This document shows, one piece after another, positions 14,416 through 19,551 of a stretch of DNA of 19,551 bases. The notes beneath the pieces are model-generated. The model had not been told where the DNA came from. It worked only from the letters and a program-made list of their open reading frames with translations, and did not search any database. This stretch comes from JBOHSA01 sp050732995. GTDB lineage: Bacteria; Gemmatimonadota; Gemmatimonadetes; Gemmatimonadales; GWC2-71-9. Made by a program: the position numbers and the translations under genes. How positions within the stretch are numbered: the stretch's first letter is position 1; the number at the start of each line of letters is the position of its first letter. Where the stretch lies: contig JBOHSA010000087.1 of assembly GCA_050732995.1 (NCBI GenBank), positions 1-19,551 of the forward strand, given 5' to 3'.

Positions 14416-17400
14416 CGAGCTCGATGAACGTCTGTTGGGCGCTCAGGCGGGGGGTGCGGGAGGTCCCACTCCCGCGGGTCGGCCCCGCGCGCGCGTAGGA
14501 GCCGTCGGCGTTGAGGTACCAGCCGCTCGGGTCGTTCAGCTCGGTATCGAGGATGATGTCGAGGCGCGCGCGCGCCGCGGGATCGCGGACCGGGACGGCG
14601 ACCTCGACCCGGCGCCGCAGGTTCCGCGCCCGCCAGTCGGCCGAGCCGATGTAGTAGTCCGGGTCGCCGGCGTTGGCGAAGTGATAGATGCGGGCGTGCT
14701 CCAAGAACCGGCCGAGGATGCTCGTGACCCGGATGCGCTCGGAGAGGCCAGGGACCCCGGGCCGGAGCATGCAGAGGCCCCGGACGACGAGGTCGATGTC
14801 CACGCCGGCCTGGGCGGCCCGGTACAGCGCGCCGATCACCTGGGCGTCGGCGAGGCCGTTCAGCTTGGCGCGGATGCGCCCCCCGCGTCCTGCGCGCGCG
14901 TGGGCGGCCTCCCGATCGATCAACGCCAGGAAGCGGGCGAGCATGTTGGTCGGCGCGATCAGCAAGCGGCGGAACTCGCCGCGCGGCGCGCGGGCCGAGC
15001 CGGTCATCTCGTTGAACAGGGTGGTGAGGTCCGCGCCCAACTCGTCGTCGGCCGAAAACAGGCCGAGGTCGGTGTAGACGCGGGCCGAGTCGGCGTTGTA
15101 GTTCCCCGTTCCCACGTGGACGTAGCGCCGGACGTGGCCCGGCGCGCCGGCGCGGCGCACGACCAGCGCGACCTTGGCGTGCGTCTTCAGGGCCACGAGC
15201 CCGGTGACCACGTGGAGCCCCGCCCGCTCGAGGCTCTTGGCCCACTCGATGTTGTGCTCCTCGTCGAAGCGGGCCTTCAGCTCGACCACGACCGACACGT
15301 CCTTGCCGGCTCCCGCCGCCCGCCGCAACGCATCGCCGATGCGTGACGGCCCCCCCGGCCGGTACAGCGTGAGCTTGATGGCCAGCACATCGACGTCCTC
15401 CGCGGCCTGCTCGATGAACCGCTCGAAGGTCGCCTCGAACGAGTCGTAGGGGTGGTGCACCAGCACGTCCCGCTCGTCGAGGATGTCGAACACCCGGCGG
15501 CCCGGCGCGAAGGGCTCGGCGGGCGTGAAGGGGCGGTAGTCGCCGTCGGGGACCGGGAGGGCGGTGAGCTCGTGCAGCGCACCGAGATCCACGATGCCCT
15601 CCGCTTCGTACACGTCCGAGGCGCTCAGCGTGCTGTACTGCTCGCTCTCTTCGTAGCGGAACTCGCGGTGCAGCAAGTCGCGCATCGGCTGTGGCATCGA
15701 CCGCTCGACCTCGATCCGCACGACGGGCCCGAGCGCCCGGCGGCGGACCTCCTCCTCGATCGCCTGCACGAAGTTCGCGGTGCCCAGCTCGTCCAGCTGG
15801 ATGTCGCCGCTGCGCGTGATGCGGAAGGTGTGGGACTCGACGATCACCCGGCCGGGATACAGCACGTGGAGATGGCCGCGGAGTACCTCCTCCACCGGCA
15901 CGAAGTCCCGGCCGCCGCCGCTCGGGAGCGGGACGAAGCGCGGCAGGGCGTCCGGGACTTCGAGGTGCACGTAGTGGACGGGGCTGGACGGCGTGTCCCG
16001 CAGCACGAGGGCGAGCGAGATGCGACCGTCGCGGATGTAGGGGAAGGGGTGGCCCGGCGAGCGCGTGAGCGCCTTCGGCGTGAGGAGCGGAAATACCTGC
16101 TGCCGGAAGAACGGATCGAGCGCGGCGCGGGCGGCCGGGTCGAGCTCGGCCCAGGCGCGGATGCGGACGCCGTGCGTCGCGAGCACGCCGCGGCGCAGCT
16201 CGTTGAAGCAGCGATACTGCCGCTCCACCTGCGGCCGGAGCCGCACCGCGATGGCGTCCAGTTGATCGTGGGGGCTCAGCCCGTCGGGCGTGGGTTTCAC
16301 GTGTCCCACGGCCACGGCGTGCTTCAGGGCGCCGACGCGGACCATGAAGAACTGATCGAGGTTCGTGCTGAAGATCGCGAGGAACCGCAGCCGGGCGAGG
16401 GGCGGCGTCGCGGGATCCTCCGCCAGGGCGAGCACGCGCGAGTTGAACTCGAGGTGGGACAACTCGGCGTTGATGAACTGTTCCGGCGCGGGTCGCTCCG
16501 CGTCCAGCGCTTCTGGCGGCGGGGCCGCCACTCGCAGTTCCGTGAGCGTGAGGCGGCTCGCCATGGCGATTTCTTCGGAGTCGGTGGGGAACTCCGCGGC
16601 GCCACCGGGCCGCGGCGCCGGCGCCGGGGCGGGCGGCGGCGCCGACCACTCCGGCAGGAGGTCGGATCGGGCGACGATCGTGAGCGCGGCCAGCGTCCGC
16701 GGGTCCCGCAAGATCGGCGACCCGACGCGCGCGATCACGTCGGCGGGAGTGAACCACTGCAGCCGCGCGCCGTCGGCGCCCTGGACGCCCCGGTGGACCC
16801 GTCGGGCGGCCCAGACCTCCACGGCCGGCCGCGCCCCGGCCGCGGGCACCGTGCCCAGCAGCCGCAGCTGGCCTTCCGGGCTCCCGAAAAAGCGCCGCAT
16901 GATCTCTCGGCACCCTTCCTCGCCGCTGCCTTCGTACAGCGGCAGCCGGAGGCTGTTGCCGACCCGGCACAGCGCCACGCGGCCGCGCTCGACCGCGATC
17001 ACGGCCACTTCGCGGTGGCTGTGTACCGCGCGGGCGAGGTGCTCGGACTCGACCGCGCTCATCAGCTCCTCCGCGCGGGCGCGGCGGTCCACGGACACGG
17101 GGCGGAGGGCGTACTGCGTCTCGATGGCCGATGCCAGCCGCGCCGCGGGCGGCAGCGCCCACCGTCGGCCGCGCACCACGAGCTCCTGAAAGCCGAACGA
17201 CCCTTCGACGGCGCGCACCGTCACGTGATCGTAGGCAAAGACGCAGCGGGTCACGGGCAGCACGCCCCACCGGGCCGCCCGCATGTGCCGCTCGGTCTCG
17301 AGCTCCACGCGCGGCAGCAGGTGTCCCGGGTCGACCAGCGCCCGCAGGCGCCGCGCGGGCCCCGATGTTCCGGCGAAGACGGCCACCGGCTCGAGCTCCG

Positions 17401-17647
17401 CGGCCGCGGCTTCGAAGAGCCGGCCGTGCACCCGGAGCGCCAGCCAGCGCCGGTCCTCCAGGTCGAAGCGGAGCCGGCACGTGATGTCCCGCTTCCGCAG
17501 GTCGCCATCGACGGTGTCGAAATACACGTCGCGGTAGAACGTGCGGGTCGGGGGGGCGGAGCCGCTCGGGAGCCCGAGGGGCAGCGGCTCGCTCAGGAGC
17601 TCGTGCAGCACCTCGGGACTTTCCACATCCCACCGCAGCTCGATCAC
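14393..17647 (-). CDS. ppk1: Polyphosphate kinase 1 fused to N-terminal CYTH and Nudix-like domains
   Basis: The 1084-residue product is about 400 residues longer than ordinary PPK1 (near 690-720). Residues 1-205 look like a CYTH/triphosphate-tunnel domain (VYFDTVDGDLRKRDITCRLR, RRWLALRV, GSFGFQELVVRGRRW). Residues 208-332 look like a Nudix fold (REVAVIAVERGRVALCRVGN, LQWFTPADV, DPRTLAALTIV) with a degenerate catalytic box (EEGCREIMRRFFG). A Pro/Ala linker covers 334-360. Residues 385-1080 are full PPK1: FINAELSHLEFNSRVLALAE, FSTNLDQFFMVRVGAL, VELKARFDEEHNIEWAK, LKTHAK with H823 (the phosphorylated His), VHVGTGNYN, H984 in LEHARIYHF, and GSADWRARNL. PPK1 reversibly polymerises the ATP gamma-phosphate into polyphosphate. 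GTG 17647 has AGGAGG five bases upstream, so translation starts at the CYTH end. An internal ATG at 16564 has only a weak GAAGAA. The gene follows the DUF4956 gene after 14 bases. Confidence 0.9.
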   Translation of the reverse strand: MIELRWDVESPEVLHELLSEPLPLGLPSGSAPPTRTFYRDVYFDTVDGDLRKRDITCRLRFDLEDRRWLALRVHGRLFEAAAAELEPVAVFAGTSGPARRLRALVDPGHLLPRVELETERHMRAARWGVLPVTRCVFAYDHVTVRAVEGSFGFQELVVRGRRWALPPAARLASAIETQYALRPVSVDRRARAEELMSAVESEHLARAVHSHREVAVIAVERGRVALCRVGNSLRLPLYEGSGEEGCREIMRRFFGSPEGQLRLLGTVPAAGARPAVEVWAARRVHRGVQGADGARLQWFTPADVIARVGSPILRDPRTLAALTIVARSDLLPEWSAPPPAPAPAPRPGGAAEFPTDSEEIAMASRLTLTELRVAAPPPEALDAERPAPEQFINAELSHLEFNSRVLALAEDPATPPLARLRFLAIFSTNLDQFFMVRVGALKHAVAVGHVKPTPDGLSPHDQLDAIAVRLRPQVERQYRCFNELRRGVLATHGVRIRAWAELDPAARAALDPFFRQQVFPLLTPKALTRSPGHPFPYIRDGRISLALVLRDTPSSPVHYVHLEVPDALPRFVPLPSGGGRDFVPVEEVLRGHLHVLYPGRVIVESHTFRITRSGDIQLDELGTANFVQAIEEEVRRRALGPVVRIEVERSMPQPMRDLLHREFRYEESEQYSTLSASDVYEAEGIVDLGALHELTALPVPDGDYRPFTPAEPFAPGRRVFDILDERDVLVHHPYDSFEATFERFIEQAAEDVDVLAIKLTLYRPGGPSRIGDALRRAAGAGKDVSVVVELKARFDEEHNIEWAKSLERAGLHVVTGLVALKTHAKVALVVRRAGAPGHVRRYVHVGTGNYNADSARVYTDLGLFSADDELGADLTTLFNEMTGSARAPRGEFRRLLIAPTNMLARFLALIDREAAHARAGRGGRIRAKLNGLADAQVIGALYRAAQAGVDIDLVVRGLCMLRPGVPGLSERIRVTSILGRFLEHARIYHFANAGDPDYYIGSADWRARNLRRRVEVAVPVRDPAARARLDIILDTELNDPSGWYLNADGSYARAGPTRGSGTSRTPRLSAQQTFIELATARPDR

Positions 17648-17652
17648 ACCGC

Positions 17653-17658
17653 CCTCCT
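17653..17658 (-). promoter_or_regulatory. Shine-Dalgarno AGGAGG before the CYTH-Nudix-PPK1 gene
   Basis: AGGAGG on the minus strand lies five bases before GTG 17647. It shows that ribosomes are directed to the CYTH end of the fusion rather than only to the PPK1 part. Confidence 0.75.
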
Positions 17659-17661
17659 AGC

Positions 17662-18555
17662 TCACGCGGTCAGCGACTCGAGCGCGGCCGAGCTGATGTG
17701 AGTGGCGGCGCGGCCGCGGACGGCGTCGAGCAGCGCGCCCGGGGAGATTTTCTTCTTGGGGCGGACGAGATACGTGAGCGCCGCGCGCTCGCCCTCGCCC
17801 GGGACGATGTGCGCGAGCTTCCAGCGCTTGGCCTGCTCGGCGAGGACGGCCTCGACGGCGCCGCGCGCGGCGGCGCCGGCGGTCGCGTGCACCAGGAGGA
17901 GGTTCGTGTACAGTGGAGCGTCCCCGTCTCCCTTGCCGCCGCCGCCGCCGCCGCCGCCTCCGCCGCCACTCCCCGGCTCCTCGCCGACGCGAAACCGTCC
18001 GAGCGCCAGGATCACGAGCGTGAAGACGAGCGACATGACGAACGCGATCGTCAGCCCTTGGACGCCCGCCGCCAGCCCGAGGCCGATGGCGAGAAAGATG
18101 TACACGGCGTCCTTGGTGTCTTTGAGCGTGTTGCGGAACCGCACCGCCGCCACGATGCCGGCGAGGCTGAAGGCGAGCGCCAGGCTGTTCTGCACAATGA
18201 TGGCGATGCCGGCGACCACGATCGGCAGAATGATCACCGTGTGGACCACGGACGGGTCATAGCCGCCCGGGCGCTTGGTCAGGGTGTACACCCAGGCCAC
18301 TGGGATCGCGAGGGCGAGCGCGCCGGTCATCGCCAGGCCGGCGAGCAGGCCCGCCTCGATCGGGCCGGCGGCGGCGAGCCCCACGGGCGCAGCCCCGCTC
18401 GCGCCGACCAGCGAGCGCGCCTGGCCGGCCAGCGTTTCGAGGCGGGCGAGCGAAAACGCCTGGCTCACGACGGGGAACCAGCGCGCCAGCAGGAAGACCG
18501 CCAGCGCGAGCAACCCGTAGTACAGCAGTAGCCGGGGCAGCCGAGGCGCGCGCAT
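17662..18555 (-). CDS. DUF4956 family membrane protein
   Basis: The 297-residue product is a polytopic membrane protein of the DUF4956 type, whose biochemical role is not established. Hydrophobic segments lie at about 9-28, 66-92, 103-121, 124-138 and 150-186. The most characteristic stretch is RFRNTLKDTKDAVYIFLAIG (139-158), which marks the family. After the last membrane segment comes an 11-glycine run and KGDGD, then a soluble C-terminal domain of about 85 residues (LYTNLLLVHATAGAAARGAV, KKKISPGALLDAVRGR). The ATG at 18555 overlaps the TGA of the upstream CotH-like gene in a TGATG arrangement, so translation is coupled. The PPK1 fusion follows after 14 bases. From memory, DUF4956 genes often accompany tunnel-domain polyphosphate polymerases and CotH genes, so a membrane role in polyphosphate or phosphoryl-transfer chemistry is inferred. 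Confidence 0.85.
   Translation of the reverse strand: MRAPRLPRLLLYYGLLALAVFLLARWFPVVSQAFSLARLETLAGQARSLVGASGAAPVGLAAAGPIEAGLLAGLAMTGALALAIPVAWVYTLTKRPGGYDPSVVHTVIILPIVVAGIAIIVQNSLALAFSLAGIVAAVRFRNTLKDTKDAVYIFLAIGLGLAAGVQGLTIAFVMSLVFTLVILALGRFRVGEEPGSGGGGGGGGGGGKGDGDAPLYTNLLLVHATAGAAARGAVEAVLAEQAKRWKLAHIVPGEGERAALTYLVRPKKKISPGALLDAVRGRAATHISSAALESLTA
17935..17967 (-). repeat. GGC trinucleotide run coding for 11 glycines
   Basis: Eleven consecutive glycine codons (eight GGC, one GGA, two GGC on the minus strand) link the membrane part and the C-terminal soluble part of the DUF4956 protein. The run is in frame, so changes in copy number would alter the linker length without breaking the frame. 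Confidence 0.8.
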
Positions 18556-19551
18556 CACCGCAGGCAGTTGGCCCGCACCACCTGCCTGGCGCTCCGCGGG
18601 TTCGCGAGAGTGCGGTAAAACTCGTCGAAATACCCCAGGGCCTGCTTCGCCTCGTCGGGGTCGAGTCCGGCCTGGCCGCGGTACAGGGCGTAGAGGGTGT
18701 CCTTCTTCGCCTGGAACAGTGCGAGGACCGGGTCCATCTGACTGTCTTCGAAGCAGGTGCCGCGGAACACCCGCTCCCGCACCGTGCGCGTGCCGAGTGT
18801 CGGGTGGGGCACGGCGTAGCGCGTATTGATGACGCCGGACCAGTCGAAGTCGTACGGCACCGCATAGGCGATGAGGGTCGCCGGCGAGGTGTCCTGCATC
18901 ACCCTGATGTTGTGCAGGCCCGCGACTGACCAATCGGTGTTGCCGACGAAGTACTGGAACACGGCGACCAGCGCCATGTAGTTCGGCTCCATCGCGTCCT
19001 GAGGGATGCCCGGCCGCTCGAGGATCTTGAGGCCCAGCCGCTTGGCCAGCCCGTCATCGTCTTCGATGAGGAAGCCGAACCGGGTGAGACTATCCCGCTT
19101 CCCGGTCGTGTCGATGTAGGTGACGCGCGCCAACCGCACGCGAAAACTCCGCTCGGATAGAGCGTTGAACATGCGGTAGATGACGTATTCCTGGAGCACA
19201 TACTGCTCGTACTCGCGCCGCCGGTCCTGGCAGTGGGTCGTGAGATCGAGGCCGTCCTGGCCCGCGAACAGCGTTCGCTCGACCTCTTTCTTGCGGAAAT
19301 TGATGCGGAGCGGTGGGAAGCCGCAGGTGCTGGGCCGGAGTCGAAAGATGCCGCGCGTCCTCAGACGGACCGGCACGGCGACGGGGGCCTCGCCGCTCGC
19401 GGCATACTTGAGGACTGCCGGGCGGTACTTGGCGTCCTGCGCCCGGTCGCGCACCAGGGCGCTGAAATCGGCTTCCAGGGTGAAGTGGAGCAGGGAGTCG
19501 ACCGAGAAGACATCGAGCGGGGCGGGCGGGGCGGGCGGGGCGGGCTTCGGC
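18555..19551 (-). CDS. CotH-like atypical kinase (5' end missing)
   Basis: The frame is open to the right edge, so the N-terminus lies outside the window; 331 codons are visible. They begin with a Pro/Ala-rich stretch (PKPAPPAPPAP) and then DVFSVDSLLHFTLEADFSAL. A GTG at 19454 could be taken for a start, but the coding sequence clearly continues upstream. The product looks like a divergent CotH family member, atypical kinases with an eroded protein-kinase fold. RLRTRGIFRLRPSTCGFPPL, INFRKK and GQDGLDLTTHCQ match the CotH N-lobe. QEYVIYRMFNALSERSFRVR and VTYID match the region before the C-lobe. NTDWSVAGLHN (D near 18935, N near 18911) and PYDFDWSG (18851-18843) match the catalytic-loop and metal-binding DFD positions. 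The TGA overlaps the DUF4956 start. The Pro-rich start suggests export or a flexible linker. The target is unknown. Confidence 0.75.
   Translation of the reverse strand, partial: PKPAPPAPPAPLDVFSVDSLLHFTLEADFSALVRDRAQDAKYRPAVLKYAASGEAPVAVPVRLRTRGIFRLRPSTCGFPPLRINFRKKEVERTLFAGQDGLDLTTHCQDRRREYEQYVLQEYVIYRMFNALSERSFRVRLARVTYIDTTGKRDSLTRFGFLIEDDDGLAKRLGLKILERPGIPQDAMEPNYMALVAVFQYFVGNTDWSVAGLHNIRVMQDTSPATLIAYAVPYDFDWSGVINTRYAVPHPTLGTRTVRERVFRGTCFEDSQMDPVLALFQAKKDTLYALYRGQAGLDPDEAKQALGYFDEFYRTLANPRSARQVVRANCLR
19519..19545 (-). repeat. Three copies of a 9-base GGGGCGGGC repeat
   Basis: Three perfect copies of GGGGCGGGC on the plus strand encode the Pro-Pro-Ala repeat of the CotH-like protein on the minus strand. 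The repeat is in frame, so copy-number change would only lengthen or shorten the Pro-rich segment. Confidence 0.8.

Noticed and set aside
14397..17633. 1078-codon minus-strand frame offset from the PPK1 fusion
   Set aside because: It is the shifted frame of the PPK1 fusion, Arg/Ala-rich, with no recognisable motif.
15452..17701. 749-codon plus-strand open frame opposite the PPK1 fusion
   Set aside because: It is antisense to recognised PPK1, Nudix-like and CYTH sequence and has no domain of its own.

Overview
The window is about 70% G+C and reads like a chromosomal piece of a Gemmatimonadota-type bacterium. The grounds are densely packed genes, many exported peptidases and hydrolases with signal peptides ending in A-x-A or AQ, G/C homopolymer linkers, and protein families I associate with that phylum. 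The phylum is an inference; the window has no rRNA or other marker gene. I saw no tRNA, CRISPR array, insertion sequence or phage gene, and no gene-free stretch longer than about 150 bases.

Layout. (a) 1-1745, minus: an 82-residue helical protein, then a large uncharacterised protein with an N-terminal Ig-like/carboxypeptidase-regulatory-type domain that runs off the left edge. (b) 1881-8707, plus: an apparent transcription unit holding an exported serine beta-lactamase-like hydrolase, an exported M20 peptidase, an exported HExxH zinc peptidase (M3/M2 type), a decayed penicillin acylase, and a SAM-dependent methyltransferase. (c) 8730-13016, minus: an exported M14 zinc carboxypeptidase followed by an AbgB-like M20 amidohydrolase. 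(d) 13129-14415, plus, divergent from (c): an exported PQQ-type sugar (sorbosone) dehydrogenase. (e) 14393-19551, minus: a tight three-gene operon of a CotH-like atypical kinase (5' end beyond the right edge), a DUF4956 membrane protein, and a 1084-residue polyphosphate kinase 1 carrying an N-terminal CYTH/triphosphate-tunnel domain and a degenerate Nudix-like domain.

Region (e) is the most interesting. CotH-like and DUF4956 genes are, from memory, frequent neighbours of VTC-type tunnel-domain polyphosphate polymerases. Here the tunnel-type domain is joined to a PPK1, a different class of polyphosphate synthase. The fused protein has its own strong ribosome binding site at the CYTH end, the reading frame is unbroken, and the PPK1 catalytic histidines are present. 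This suggests a membrane-associated polyphosphate system in which the CYTH and Nudix-like parts sense or guide the polymer or a phosphorylated ligand. That role is inference.

Regions (b) to (d) look like nutrient scavenging: exported peptidases and amidases that break down peptides, plus a periplasmic sugar oxidase. Region (b) also shows gene decay. The acylase has lost its signal peptide, its catalytic serine region and its frame, and it carries an amber codon; the peptidase upstream has apparently lost its own stop codon.
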